The notes beneath the pieces are model-generated. The model was not told the origin of the DNA. It did no database searches and was given only the letters and a program-made list of their open reading frames with translations. A stretch of DNA of 64,000 nt from Scilla litardierei (taxonomy: Eukaryota > Streptophyta > Magnoliopsida > Asparagales > Asparagaceae), in NCBI GenBank assembly GCA_030789695.1, contig CM061142.1, positions 352,321,486 to 352,385,485 on the forward strand, in the 5' to 3' direction. How positions within the stretch are numbered: the stretch's first letter is position 1; each line of letters opens with the position of its first letter. A program made the translations under genes and the position numbers. This document shows positions 26,306 through 38,918 of this stretch, piece by piece.

Positions 26306-27309
26306 TGATGACAAACATTATGTAAACATAAAGAAAATAAAGCACAATGCTAATAAGCTCCCTTACTTATATGCACCAATTGTACAATGAGATACACAAT
26401 TGTAAAGTTAAGAAACAATGGTGACATATAATAGGCATGGATTACATAAAACCACATATCTCTCCCCATAGATATATCTCTCTCCCAAGCTAGGATTAGA
26501 AGATATGATTTACATAATCCAATCTCTCTCCCCAAATGCAAATGAATGAAATACATGATGTACATAATGCATATCTCTCCCCCCTTGTCGTTGTCAACAA
26601 TGTGGACATCAAACATATCTCCATTGACATTCTAATAAAAGATGTGACAATATGCAAGAGATAAAGAGATGTTTTATACCAAATATAGAAATTTTGTGGG
26701 TATCAATCACTATCTCATGCTCCCCATAGATTATAGAATTGGTCAAATTGTTGACTTCTAGGATCTAATAGAAATTGTAAAGAAAAATATAAAATATATT
26801 TAACAATTGAGATAATAACAATTGTAAGAAAAAATCTTGAAAGATAATCCTCTTTACCAATTGTAAATTAATATTTGGAGCCATGGGCCTAAAGTGTATT
26901 AAAGCATAGATATGGAAAAATCAATCACATTGATACACATGACATTGCCAAAAGTAAATATAACATGAAACATGTTGGCAATATCAATGGGTTAAGATCA
27001 AGACCATACTAAACAATTGTCAATAATGATCTTAATCAAAACCCAAGATGAGAGTTAAAGTATGTTGTTAAAATAATTTTAAACAAACTTAATATATTAA
27101 CTCCCACATTGACATACATATTGATCAACAAATGCATGTATGCCAATGTAATCCCCAAGGTCCCTATTTTCATGAAAAATAAATTTGAAAACATTTTCAA
27201 AAATCATTAAACATCACACAAACAATGGGTATGCTAAAAATAAACATTTAAGCACAATACCCACGCAATATGCATATGTGTGAGAGAATTAAACATTAGG
27301 AAACCAAAC
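26306..27309 (-). other. Element E interior without recognisable coding
   Basis: AT-rich sequence between the gag remnant and the polypurine tract. This is where pol should be, and I see no pol motif in it. Confidence 0.6.
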
Positions 27310-29344
27310 CTAAGAAGAGTCTGATTTCCTAATGTAATCACAAGAGGTGATCACATTCCTAACTAGTGAGTTGATGTATCTATCCCTCTCTTGCACACTA
27401 CACCTTGTGGGAATCCATAAACTCAAGGAATTCCTAGGCAAGGGTTTTGCCTTTGTAAGAGGGGTAGATGTGGCATGCTTTGGTGTAGAAAAGATTTTCT
27501 TGGCATGCATAAAGTGAGGATTTTGCTTCTTAGAAAAAAAGAAGAATTTTCATTATTCCTCACCACCTTGTGATTTACATGCTTCTTGTTGGTGCTATTG
27601 TTATACTAGAAAGCATTGTGATTCTTCTTAGGTGCTTTAATAAAATTTCTTGAATTTGCACCAAAAGAAGAATTAGAGGTGGGTTTGGGTACCACATTTT
27701 GAATATACCCCAAACCTCTTTTATGGTTTGTCGGATTTTGTTTCAAGCAAACCGTGGAGTGAATCCTTAGAATAAACGAATCTTTTGAGGTTATGTGATT
27801 CCTCTTCGCATTTCAATGCAAGTTTTTGAATGCGAGACTCTAAGCTAAGGTTTTGAGCTACTAATTTATCATTGGAAATGCTCAATTCCTTAACTTGAGA
27901 GAGAAGTGTGTCTCTCTTACTGGTGTCACAAAGATGCACATTATTTACATTAACACTAGTAGACTCAAGTTCATGCACCCTACTCATAGCATTTTTAAAT
28001 TTAGCTTTCAATTTAGCATATGAATCGATGCATTTACTTGCCGCGTTGGAGGCCACATTGTATCGGTATTCAAGAACCTCATATGGTAGCTTTGGCACCA
28101 CCTCAACTTCCTCATCACTTTCCTCCTCGTTAGAGCATGACAAAGACGCTTTCCCTTTTGCCATTAAGTACACTTCTTCATTGGACTTGAGCCAAGACTC
28201 CACCTCTTCATTGCTAGATCTTGAAGAAAGATATTCCAATGCCGTGAAGCACATGTGGGCTTGCTCCTTGTCATCATCTTCTTCGTCACTTGATGAATCA
28301 TCATCCGAGTCATCGAATGTACCGACAAGTCCCTTCTTTTGGTTCTTGAACTTGGACTTGCCTTTCCAATGCTTCTTTCCTTTCCCTTTATAGTAATCTT
28401 TGGAGGGTTTGGAAGGGCATTCGGCAACGAGATGACACTTGCCACTGCAAGTATAACAAACCTTGTTAGACTTAGAGGCAAACTTTGAGAAAGATTTACC
28501 TTGCTTGCCCTTAAGGAATGCCTTGAATTGCTTGGCAAGCTCGATGAAATCATCATCGCTATCATCATCTTCTCTATCATCTTCACTCGAAGCTTCTTGA
28601 TGGAATTTATTCCTCCATTGGATTGGCTCCTTCTCGGCGTGGAATGCAACCCCCTTTTGCTTCTCCGGCTTTTCGGGCTTCTTTGGTTGAATCTCTTTCT
28701 TATGTTGAAGCTTCACTTCATATACCATGAGATTCCCAATGCATTCCTCAACGGTGTATTTTGGACATGTCATTTGACTCCAAAATACCGTTTACATTTG
28801 ACTCCCATTGAGATGTAAGTGATTCAATGATCTTCTCCATGCTATCCTCTTGGGAAATCACATTCCCAAGTCATTCCAAAGCGTTCATGATTTTTGTGAA
28901 CTTTGTGAACCTCTCCGAGATGTTTTCACCATCCTGCATCTTAAACATATCATATTTAGATCTAAATATGCATTGTTTAGATTTCTTTACCTTCGAAGTC
29001 CCTTTATGAGAAATCTCTAATGTATGCCAAATTTCATTGGTCGTTTTACATATGGAGATGTTGTAAAACTTATTTGAAGTGAGGGCGCAATGGAATGCAT
29101 TCATAGCCCTCGTATTCAATTTAATTGAGTCCTTCTCCGCTTTTGTTCTTGAAGCCACGGGTGTAGTAGGCTTCTCAAATGGAAACTCTGTGATGTCCCA
29201 TAGGTCTTGACCCTCCAAGTAGATCATCATCTTGATCTTCCAACTTGGGTAGTTGGTTCCGTTGAAAAGCGAGGGTCGAACAGTTGATAGACCTTCTTCA
29301 TAAGACACAGATATAGCGTTGAATGTCATCATTGTTGTATGCAA
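27310..29344 (-). pseudogene. Copia gag remnant (element E)
   Basis: Minus-strand reading. The first open part (29344-28871) has the copia gag N-terminus with the RPSLFNGTNYPSWK signature and an ISERF..F motif. It stops at a TGA where a Trp codon is expected. A frameshift follows, then 28773-27721 (350 residues) continues with an acidic linker and one CCHC zinc knuckle (residues 106-119, C-X2-C-X4-H-X4-C). After it comes an acidic region and a predicted coiled stretch. A further frame (to about 27310) carries gag C-terminal remains. Gag forms the particle and binds the element RNA. The frames on the opposite strand here are shadows. Confidence 0.82.
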
Positions 29345-29351
29345 TAATCTC

Positions 29352-29363
29352 GCTCTGATACCA
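29352..29363 (-). other. Element E primer binding site (initiator tRNA-Met)
   Basis: The plus strand reads GCTCTGATACCA, the reverse complement of TGGTATCAGAGC, two bases before the LTR. This is the standard plant copia primer site. Confidence 0.9.
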
Positions 29364-29589
29364 ATTGTTAGGCCCGTCTTACCCTTGCAATACTAACAAC
29401 AACACACTAGAGGGAGAGTGAATAGTGTAATGACACAAATTGCATATTTAAATCTTAAACTTGCAAATGTGGAATTATAAATGCAAGAGGAATTTAAACA
29501 CCACAAAAATCCAAACGCAAACACAAGATTTTACCCTGATTCCCTAAACTTGAGTACATCTAGCCACACCAATATCCACTATAATTCTC

Positions 29590-29785
29590 ACACAGAGAAG
29601 TGAATACAATCTCACATAGAGATACCTCACACAGAGGATTTTTGATTCTCACACAGAGATATCCTTGCTCTCACACAGAAAGACTTTTGCTCTCACACAG
29701 AGTGAACTCAACCAACCCTCATACAGAAGGTTATACTCTCACACAGAGAGTAACTAGCTCTCACACAGAAAGCTAGGGTTTCAAA
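29590..29785. repeat. Dispersed TCACACAGAG repeats in the element E leader
   Basis: About ten near copies of CTCACACAGA(G/A) spaced roughly 15-30 bp apart, downstream of the TATA box on the element's strand. Confidence 0.8.
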
Positions 29786-30044
29786 TTAAAACACTAAGTA
29801 AAACAAATAATCTTACCTATGCTTTGATGATGAACTTACTCATTAATGAATGCAAGGCATGAAAAGGATCTCCAAGTGATGAGGTTAAGATTGATATCAA
29901 TTGGATGATTTCCCTTGAGCTTGACTTCAATGCATAAAGGAGATTAAGGGCTCTAAGAGGGAAATGGGAGATTTTGAGAGTGGCTTAATTAAAATCTAAT
30001 GAATGTCAATAGTTCCAAGAAGTTCTAATGAACTCTGCCCTCTC

Positions 30045-30054
30045 CTATATATAG
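30045..30054 (-). promoter_or_regulatory. Putative TATA box of the element E LTR
   Basis: CTATATATAG, a palindrome, between the motif array and the leader. The placement fits transcription on the minus strand. Confidence 0.6.
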
Positions 30055-30140
30055 GAAGCCCAAGGAACCCTCAAACCCAAAGAAAAACCCCAAAATAATA
30101 CATCTGCAACGGCTAGATTGTTGGCAGATTACGACATAGA

Positions 30141-30647
30141 CAGTCGATTGATGAACACCAGACAGTCGACTGGTCAACGACTATAAAATTCCCAACGGCT
30201 ATAATCTGAGCCAGGACAGGCGACTGGTGCCTGTACAATGTGCATGCACCTGATTATCCTTCAGCAGGTGACTATCACATGGGATGGAAAAGAGCTGAGA
30301 AAAACGCAACGTTTGCACTAGCATCTTCAGTTGATAGATGACCATTTCACAAACACCTGTAATTAGATAGGCGACTGTAAATACTTCATCAATCGACTGA
30401 CTTGCAAAGTGGGATGAAACCCAGAAAATGCAAGATACGCACTTGGGACACAGACGACTGTAGAACAATTTCCAGGCACCTGATGGAATATAAGCGACTG
30501 TAATTTGAGGGTCAGTCGTCTTTCTCTAATAGCTCAATATAAAGTCAATAAAAGTTGACTTGAGCTAGTGCATAACAGTCGACTGTAGAAGTCTGGCCAG
30601 GCGTCTAGAATCACCCAGTCACATATCCTTCCTTCATCAGTCGCCTG
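30141..30647. promoter_or_regulatory. U3 array of CAGTCGACTG-like motifs (element E)
   Basis: Repeated forms of (C)AGTCGACTG, GCGACTG and ACGACTGTA, several of them palindromic, cover about 500 bp immediately upstream of the TATA box on the minus strand. The partial LTR at 25619-26289 shares part of it. Confidence 0.65.
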
Positions 30648-31095
30648 TTGGAGAGCCAAAAACTCCAGATTGAGTTTAAGGCATGATGAAGCTATTAGGA
30701 TGGTTTCTATGATAATCCTAAGGCTCACTAAGATGGTTAAATGAATATACATGAGAGTATGACAATCTATCAAGGCATTACAATAAACCTAGGCTCAAAA
30801 AGATAAATACAAGTAATAAAAGATATTACATGGATTGCATTGCTTCCCTTAAGAGTCTAATCTTCAATCTCTTCTAGCCTTGATGCTCCCCATCACCTTC
30901 CAAGCTTTGGCACCCCTTGAGTCCAAGCATTGCATTGCTCCTCTTGATGTCCATCCTTGCACAAAGCTATTAGTCTCCAAATCATGATATTCTCCATTTG
31001 ATAAACATGAGATTAAAACATGAAAGTCGTTAGCAACAACATAATGTTGTGATCATCATCAAAATGCTATTGGTATGAAACACCAATACTCAACA

Positions 31096-33137
31096 GGTTG
31101 CAATAAGAAAAAGTCAGGGGTTTTGTGCTACAATTGACGATATCTTTTCCCTTTTTCTCCCCTACCATAAGTATGATGAAAAGGGATGATGCGAGCACAA
31201 CCATCTGATCTCCCCAGACGAGAATTAATCACGACCTTTTAGATCTTGCAATTGAACAATGCCTGAACGTCATAAATGCTCATGAATCAGACCCAGACAC
31301 GTGACAAATGAATTTTCCCGAGGAAGTGGCTTCACCTCTTCGAGTTCTATGATGAGAAACAGTCATTTCGAATCCATCACTTCAGGCATGGAATGATTTG
31401 GGTAGCATCCCTATGCATCATCCCCACAACTCGGGTGTAACATTCTCAAAACCAGTCAGTCCAATCAAGCGAGGTTAATCGAAACCTCATGCCTTTTAAG
31501 TCTCCTTTTTAGATTTGTCTCCTCGCCTTTCCATGCCTGACCTTAGGAGGCAGCTCGGGTCTTACTGTCAAGGAAAACGATGAGAAGCCATTATAGATGA
31601 TACTTCAAAAGCAAGGGCCTGGTTAAGCTGGACAGATTGAGCTTGCTAGGTGCATATGTGCCCTCGTAGATCACATGACTTTCTGGGACGAGCCCGGCCA
31701 TACACTAACGGCAGTCAATATATTCCGTCAACATCACATCTTTTCGAGGACAGCCTTACGAGGTCAACTCCTTTAGTAGCTCAATTCCGTGTAGATGACC
31801 CCCTGAGGTCGGTATGTTTAAACTTTACAGCCTGAGCTCTCGCCTTCTAGGCAATATCAACCCCTGGAATCATAACAGCGTGATCTCAGGCACATGTGCC
31901 TCTTTTTTCTCTCAAACCATTATCAGTAGGCCAGCCCCATGTAAGTAATTGCCAACATTATCAGGGAAACTACATGGCCTGTCTCATTAGACAATGTATT
32001 TTTAGCTTTATCAGAAGCGACGTGCACCCGCTTTGTTCAGCGGTACACAGTCACCTTTGTCGGGGATAGTTACAACGGGCACTCCACGTTCTGATGAATC
32101 CCCTAACGGGTTTGTTATGAAGGGACAAGGGGGGTCTGCTAACATGGCCAAGCATCCATTGACCCTATGAATATAGTAGAAACCATATCTATCAGGGAAG
32201 CCTAATCTGATACCCTAAATATCTATCTCAAACCCCCTAATATTCCACATCTCTCAAACCCTAGCTATGGCTATATCTATCCATGCTCTCTCCTTCCTCC
32301 ATCGAAGGTGAATCGGAGGGTGACCCCTTCTGGTTCCTCTGACATGTGGTCTATCTGTTTCAGTCAACAATGAAAGATCTCTCCCATTAGCTCGGTAAAA
32401 CTAGCCTGTCCGGGCTCAACTGATGCACGAATACTCGTTCCCACAACTGATTTGGGGTAAATATTATAGATTTAACCCCTAATTAGTGCAATTTTGTGTG
32501 TATATGATGCTTACTTGGCCTCTAATACAAGTGTATTTAGATTAATAGGATTAATTAGAGCAATATCTCGACATATGCACAAACCATCATTATATTGAGT
32601 ATTTCAACACTTTTAGTATTTTTTTAATGTGAATATCTCAGTCTTACGATTACAACAGCTACTTATTTGTATTTTTCTGAGATCTGTGTTAATTACTATA
32701 AATAATTAAATACAGGTTACCAAATAAATGCTTAAATATGCCAAAAATACGACCGAAATACGGCAGGCGTACGTCACCCGCTCAGCGTCTGTGTGACATG
32801 GCAACATCTTGGACGTCTGTGCTTCATCGGATGGTATACTATTGCGGGGCGGGGCGGCTGTGTAGGCTCCAATGGATGTCGATCCAACGGATGAGATCAC
32901 CCAGACATTTGAGCTGGGACCGAATGAAGAGTCGGTAATCTAATGGCCACATGGCGAGATCATAACGACACCCAGATTAATCGAACGGTTTCGAACGAAT
33001 ATGAAGTCAAATCCGAGCTAGGCTCGGATGCAAAGCGGAGCGGGGCGAAGTTGGGATCCGATCGGTGCCACGTGTCGAGACATAGACAGATCCTACATCC
33101 ATCGAGCGGTCGACATTTGCACCGGCTGGTGGGTTTG
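31096..33137. other. Unassigned sequence, the right part probably LTR of element F
   Basis: No gene, tRNA or coding motif is visible. About 32420-33137 runs into the solo LTR and resumes at 35598 with sequence that leads to F's primer site, so it probably belongs to F's 5' LTR. I cannot place the left boundary of that LTR. 31096-32420 is mixed-composition sequence with nothing I recognise. Confidence 0.4.
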
Positions 33138-33426
33138 TGTAACGACTGCTTTTCATGTATCGGGATTTAATATAATATAATATATGTTTTGGTGGATTTT
33201 CTCCTCTTGTGTGGTTTTCGTCTCCGTAACTTTCATTTTCGATCAATTCGTCGTATTTTCTCGTGTCTTCCTTAGGATCGTCGATTTCGAAGTATGTCAT
33301 TCGTGACGGACTTCATAACTGTCATATCTAACTAATAGATCAAGCCTAGAAGTCTTAGGAATCGATCCCGGGGCCCCGCGCTCCGTATCGGAACTTTTGG
33401 TGCTCATTAGCCGGTGTAAGAAAGGC

Positions 33427-33824
33427 CACCGACCGACTAGATGACGATCCAGTCGGTCGGCAATCCTTCTTGGACCGACTAGTTAGCTTTCTTAATTTTA
33501 GTTGAGTTACTGTTTATCGTTAGTCGGTCTAAGAACGTTGGTTGACCGACTAGGTTGCAAACTAGTTGGTCAGCAATTCTTCTTGAACCGACTAACTCAT
33601 CATCTTATTTTTGTATCAGTTACTGTTTACTCTTAGTCGGTCTAAGAACGTTCATCGACCGACTAGATGCTAAACTAGTCGGTCAGTACTTGTTCATGGA
33701 CCGACTAACTCTAAATCCTATTTTCGTTCAGGAGTTACTGTTTACACTTAGTCGGTCTGCGTTGGTTGACCGACCGACTAGTTGCCAAACTAGTCGGTCA
33801 GTGGTTGTTCTTTGACCGACTAAC
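33427..33824. promoter_or_regulatory. U3 array of GACCGACTAG motifs (solo LTR)
   Basis: Many direct and inverted copies of the 7-mer CCGACTA, followed about 40 bp later by the TATA-like CTATTTAAAC at 33866. Confidence 0.75.
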
Positions 33825-34153
33825 CAGTGTTAAAACCCTAATTCCTGGGCAGCCGCCAGCCCAACCTATTTAAACCCGACCCAAACGTTTTCTTCTTCCC
33901 CAACACGACCCAAAACCCTAAAATCTTCCCCCTTGAGCCCCCATCTCCCTCCAAGCTTCAATCCTTCATTCCAAGCCATAAATCCATCATCCAATCCATC
34001 CATTCACTCATTCCACCTCTCAACTTCCCCAAATCTCCATCGAAATCCATTAAAACCCCCAAATCACCCAAAACCCTAGTTTCTCCAACTTCCCCCAATC
34101 TTTTCCAGATCTGGTCCTAGGGTTCCCCGGAGTGTTTCTTCCGCCTTCTCTCG

Positions 34154-34249
34154 GTAAGAAATCGATCTACCGTTGTTTTCTTATCCTATTGTACTTTTTA
34201 TGAAACCCTAATAAAATACTTGTGTTTTGATGATTGTTCCCCATAACAG
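34154..34249 (+). other. Putative leader intron (solo LTR)
   Basis: GTAAGAAATC..CATAACAG, 96 nt, starting about 280 nt downstream of the TATA box. The equivalents in G1 and G2 are 98 nt. Confidence 0.5.
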
Positions 34250-34383
34250 CGATTCCCCGTAGGCTAGCATTCGCGGAAACGAACTTTCGTAACCGTCATC
34301 CCCGGTGATATGCAAGTGAAACTTGCTACCCTTGTTGTTTAGGCCGTGCTTAGGCCATTTCCCTTGTTTTAGCGTAAAAGAGA

Positions 34384-34445
34384 CTAAACGGTGAAAGGAT
34401 ATCCGTTTAGACGCCCTTGACCTAGCTTGACAACGAAGCTTGGTC
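34384..34445 (+). other. Leader hairpins with compensatory changes (solo LTR)
   Basis: The first hairpin (34384-34410) has arms CTAAACGG and CCGTTTAG; G1/G2 have CTAGGCGA and TCGCCTAG. The second (34419-34445) has arms GACCTAGCTT and AAGCTTGGTC around loop GACAACG. Confidence 0.7.
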
Positions 34446-34897
34446 TGTCACCCCCATCATGCTCATATGTCACGTTTACTTTAAATTAACGGTACGCGAA
34501 TATGTTCATGTCATTGCATTTTGCCTGTCACGTTTAAATTCCATTAACGGTACGCAATTATCTGTTCATGGCATTGCATAGTGATTATTTATCGTGATTG
34601 CGTAGCACACGCTACAATCCCATGTTTCCTGGCTCGTGTTCCAGAAGCGAGCCCTGTAGTTGCTAACCCCAACGCTCGGATGTCAACACACACTTATTTT
34701 CCTGGCTCGTGACCAGAAGCGAGCATAATGAGTTGGAAACCCCAACGCTCGTCACATGTGGGTGGGGTAAGAGATAAGCGGACTGAGCCCGAGTTGGCTT
34801 GATCAGCCACTCTGGCCAGCAGGTGAAATCTCTAGTGTTTCAGTGTTGATAGTGATAGAGATAAACGAGCTGGCCAGTAAGTGGACTCTCTATGCAC

Positions 34898-34975
34898 TAA
34901 GTGGTAAGTGTTAAGTGTTAAGTGCTAAGTGATAAGTGATAAGTGATAAGTGATAAGTGATTAGTGATTAGTGAA
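34898..34975. repeat. Tandem 7-bp repeat (AAGTGAT-like)
   Basis: About eleven units of a TAAGTG(A/T) 7-mer in the solo LTR leader. It is absent from the other LTRs of the family. Confidence 0.9.
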
Positions 34976-35597
34976 TTGGTAGCTTTTGCTACACCGTGCA
35001 TGCTTGTCACTCTTTTAAACTGTTGCATCATATTCAACTGCCATGCCATTGTTTAACATTTAAATGCTAGGTTGTTAGTCACTTTCAGTTTCCTTGCCCA
35101 AGTCTTTTTAGACTTGCTGACATGTGCCCCTTTCTCTTTTGGGTGACGCATGTTAGACCTTGAGCCTGAGTTGCTCGCTGAGGGTGAGGTGTTTGCGGAC
35201 GCCGAGCTTGCGCCCGTGTTGGACGGGGAGTACGTGGACACTGGGGACCAGTCCTAGTGTCTCCGTGTGTTTTACTTTTGTTAGACTGTTGTTTTGTTAT
35301 CGGTGCGTGGCACCCATACTTTTTATGTCGTTGTTTTTGTTTGGCCTTGTTCTGGGCCCTTAGACTCTTTCTTTTAGCCTGGTGGCTTTTCTGTGATGTT
35401 GAATATTTTGTGGACAAACTTGGGGATTGGTATTTCATATCCGTCCATTATTATTATTGTTGTTGTTTCGATTGCAATTACAGGGACCTGCTTATACTAA
35501 ATTGATGCTTATCGGGTTTGGGGCTTCATCGCTCCACTCCCGTGCGGACCTTTTCACGTCTCGCCTCCATTTTAGGGAAGCGGGTCGTGACAGTTTG

Positions 35598-36576
35598 GAT
35601 CTATGGCATTTTTTGAGCGGATATGGTTCTGCTAACCTATTAAACCCGTAAGCTCTTGTATTTAAGCGTATTTTGGCCTAGGGTTTAGTACTTTTTGTGT
35701 ATTGGATGCTCTATTGTGCGTATTTTTACGTGAGTTTCCGGGGCTTTGGAGACAGAGTCTAGTGGCTCTTACTGAAGGAGATCTAAGGCTTTTGGAGGAG
35801 TTTTGGCGATAGAAATATCAACTTATACCTTGTATTTTGCGTATTTAGCACGTATTTTGAGACTTTGATCATGTATTTGCTAATGAAATTGAGTTTTCTT
35901 CTCTCCATGCGTGGCTAGTACCTTCATGTGTTGGTTGTTAAGTAGTTAGGGTATTTTAGTCTTTAATTTCAATATCTTTTCGCCCTATATTCATCTTATA
36001 ATCACGTATTCTGTCGGTTTCTACGTATAATCTAATTGAGTATGTTAAACGGAGACATGTGCATGCTTTAATTGAATATGATTGAGTAAGGCTTATTCGT
36101 GATGCGATCCTAGAGGATGTATCGTGACCCGAGAGGGCACTTGTGCATATTTCCTGTATGAAAATCGATATTTTACGTGATTATTTCTTGGCACGTTATT
36201 CAACGATTTATCTCCATACTTTTCGATGTTCTCATACCTTAGCCAGATGAGCTGTTGAGTTATAAAAAAGATATCCATAATCATTGATTACAAAACCCTT
36301 AATGAAATCACAACTGACACATGCTCCTCTCATTGGTTTCTTGGATCAACTCTCTGTACTTGTTTTAGTATCGCTTTTATGTTTACTTAAAACCATCATC
36401 ACAATTACTTCACCTTCGAAAGGTGGTTTCTTTTCGTTGATTTATTACTTTTAGAGACTAATTCTTTTGGTTTGCAGGTCAACTATCCTGTGGATTCGAC
36501 ACCTGACTCTCCAGGTTTACTACTTGATCGATCTCCTACACTTGGGAGTAGCGCTTGCATATTTTGAGAAGAGTCA
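35598..36576 (+). repeat. Right part of the element F 5' LTR (Athila-type)
   Basis: Continues from before the solo LTR to GAGTCA at 36571-36576, just ahead of F's primer site. It contains a TATA-like TATTTAAGC near 35660 and no coding frame. Confidence 0.55.
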
Positions 36577-36582
36577 ATTTTT

Positions 36583-36600
36583 TGGCACCGTTGTAGGGGA
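36583..36600 (+). other. Element F primer binding site (tRNA-Asp-like)
   Basis: TGGCACCGTTGTAGGGGA differs at three bases from the tRNA-Asp-type site TGGCGCCGTTGCCGGGGA common in Athila/Tat elements. Confidence 0.75.
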
Positions 36601-36751
36601 CATCGGTATCTTCAATCCATAATCTCAGTTTCTTTGGAGGAATACTCGGTGTGATCTTTTCATCTTTTAGTTTAGGATTTTTTACTTGCTTTCTATTGTA
36701 TTAAAAACACATGAAAATATAAACCATAAAAACATCTTTTCCTGCTAGTTT

Positions 36752-38918
36752 ATGTGGCATAGATCCTATACTTCACATAGATTAATACGAACTGAAAATA
36801 TGGCGTATAATGATGATGAAACACGTATCACACCACTTACACAAGAAAGACCTTTATTGAAAATTTATATGCCATCTAGGGTGGTGTCTAATTCATGCAT
36901 AGTTCTACCTACTGATGCTCATAATTTTAATCTGAAACCAGGTGTGATTCAACTCTTACCATCTTACTATGGCATAGAAAATGATAATCCTTATTTACAT
37001 ATCAGAACTTTTGAAGAGTATGCTCAACACAGTTAGATGGAAAAATTAGCTCTGATTCTGTTTATCTAAAATATTTCCATTCTCTCTGAAAGATAAAGCA
37101 AAACATTGGTTAAATTCTTTGCCACCTAGATCTATCTCTACTTGGTTACAATTGCAAACTGAGTTTCTAAAAAATTCTTTTCTTTGCGTAGGACACACGC
37201 CTTGAAGCGACAAATCATGTCCTTTTCGTAGAAGGAGAAGGAGTCATACGACCAAGCACAGGAGAGATTCAAGTACCTTTAGATTGCTTGCCCACACCAT
37301 GGATATGTCAAAGGCCATGATATTGGATTCTTTTATGATGGCCTGCAGTCGCAAACTAGGCAATACATGGAGATGATGTGCAACGACAAATTCTTTCAGA
37401 AAACTCCTACGGAGGCATGAAAATACATGGAAACCATAGCAGATCATACGAGAAGATGGTAGTCTATTTCAGAGTTTGATATATCAGATCCACATCCAGC
37501 ATCTAAAGGAGGCATGCACTCATTAAAGCTGGACGATGCGATAAGAACACATGTGGATGCATTACTGGTGCATAGGCTATAAGGCCTAGACTTGAGAGTG
37601 GTGAAAGCAGTGAAGCTGAAACATTTTGTGCCATTTGTGAGCTGCCCATTCATGACATGTCTGTTTGCCCCGTGATCCCATCCATGAAAGAGACTATAAG
37701 GAACCCACAAACTGAAGTGAATTGGGTGTCAAATCAAGGAGTAAATTCGAATACTTTCAACTCCTCTTGGTAGAATCATCCAAATTTAAGATGGGGACCA
37801 CAACATCCAGCACAACAGAAGACCACTCCTTAACATCTGAATCATGCAAGCAATCAAGGAAAGAAGGAACAAAGCACTGATATCATTGGCGTACTTCAAC
37901 AAATGATGCAAATGCAGAATCAACAGCAACAACAGCAACAACATCAATTTCAATAGTACTTTTAGCAGCTTAATGAAAACTTCTCTAAAATTGCTGCATC
38001 TTTAGAAAAAGGTACTTTACCTGCTCAGTCTGTTGCAAATCCTAACATAAATCCCACTTCTTTTTCATGTGATAATGTGAAACCATGCAAGGCGGTGACA
38101 ACTTTGCATAGCGGATGAGAAATAGAAAAGGCAGAACCACCTAAGCATGAACAAATAGGGGAGGAGAAAGAGGATGAGCATATACCACAAAAGCTGCAAG
38201 AGGAGGAGAATAGCTTAGAAGAGGAGGAGGAGGTCAAAGAAAAAGATCCTGAACCATATACACCTCCAGTGCCATTTTCACATAGGCTAGCACCACATTC
38301 GAAAGATAAGTATCGGGCAGAAATTCGGGACATTTTCAAACAGATAAAAAAATTAATATTCCCTTGCTTGATGCGATAAAACAAGTGACTGCGTATGCAA
38401 AATTTTTAAAGGACTTATGCACGGTGACACGAAAGATTAATGTGAAAAAGATAGCTTTTCTCACGCAACAAGTAAGTGCTACAGTACAATATAACACTCC
38501 ATCCAAATATAAGATCCAGGTTCTCCCACTGTTCCATGCATTATAGGGACTAAGAGCTTTGGAAATGCTTTGCTTGATTTAGGTTCTAGCGTGAATATTT
38601 TGCCTTACTCTGTTTACTTGCAACTAGGTTTGGGACAGCTGAAACCAATGCCCGTGGTGCTTCAATTAGGAGACATGTCAATGAAAGTTGCAAGGGGTTG
38701 TGTGGAAGATTTTTTTGTTCAAGTGGACAAGTTCTATTACCCCGTGGATTTCATCGTCTTATACATACATGGACCACCTTCTGGTAACATCAATCCTGTC
38801 ATTTTGGGACGTCCATTCTTAGCTACAGGCAATGTAGTGATCAATTGTATAGATGGACAGTTGAAGATAACATTTGGTAACATGAAATTCGAATTAAATA
38901 TCTTTAAATCATATAAGT
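36752..38918 (+). pseudogene. Athila-type gag and aspartic protease remnant (element F)
   Basis: The first open part (36752-37036) has the gag motif IQLLPSYYGIENDNPYLHI. Frames broken by stops and shifts continue it (DKAKHWLNSLPP near 37095; PYTPPVPFSHRL near 38260; YAKFLKDL near 38395). The last open part (38570-38918) is the Athila protease domain: LDLGSSVNILPYSVY at its start, then QVDKFYYPVDFIVL and PVILGRPFLAT. The catalytic Asp is kept, and the usual DxGA reads DLGSS. The frame is cut by G1 and resumes at 58581. It is clearly inactive. Confidence 0.83.

Larger units (their letters stand above)
25619..31095 (-). mobile_element. Element E: SIRE/Maximus-like Ty1/copia remnant, left end outside the window
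   Basis: The LTR copies are 25619-26289 (first 1045 bp outside the window) and 29366-31095. The interior has a polypurine tract, a copia gag with zinc knuckle, and a perfect initiator tRNA-Met primer site, all on the minus strand. No protease, integrase, reverse transcriptase or RNase H is visible in its 3.1 kb, so pol was deleted. GGTTG after 31095 would be the target duplication. Confidence 0.85.
29366..31095 (-). repeat. Element E 5' LTR
   Basis: 1730 bp, TGTTAGG..CTCAACA on the plus strand. On the minus strand U3 holds an array of CAGTCGACTG-like motifs (30647-30141), then a TATA box (30054-30045), then a leader with CTCACACAGAG repeats. Confidence 0.87.
33138..35592 (+). mobile_element. 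Solo LTR of the G1/G2 Tekay family
   Basis: 2455 bp, TGTAACG..GTGACA, with a perfect target duplication GTTTG (33133-33137 and 35593-35597). It is clearly more diverged from the G1 and G2 LTRs than those are from each other. It keeps the U3 array (33427-33824), TATA (33866-33875), leader intron (34154-34249) and leader hairpins (34384-34445). A 7-mer tandem repeat (34898-34975) is unique to it. Confidence 0.93.

Noticed and set aside
27908..28818. Plus-strand open frames opposite the copia gag
   Set aside because: Shadows of the minus-strand gag, which has a clear zinc knuckle and the gag signature.
31096..32420. Possible host gene in the only stretch outside named elements
   Set aside because: Only short open frames, no domain, no exon pattern I can support.
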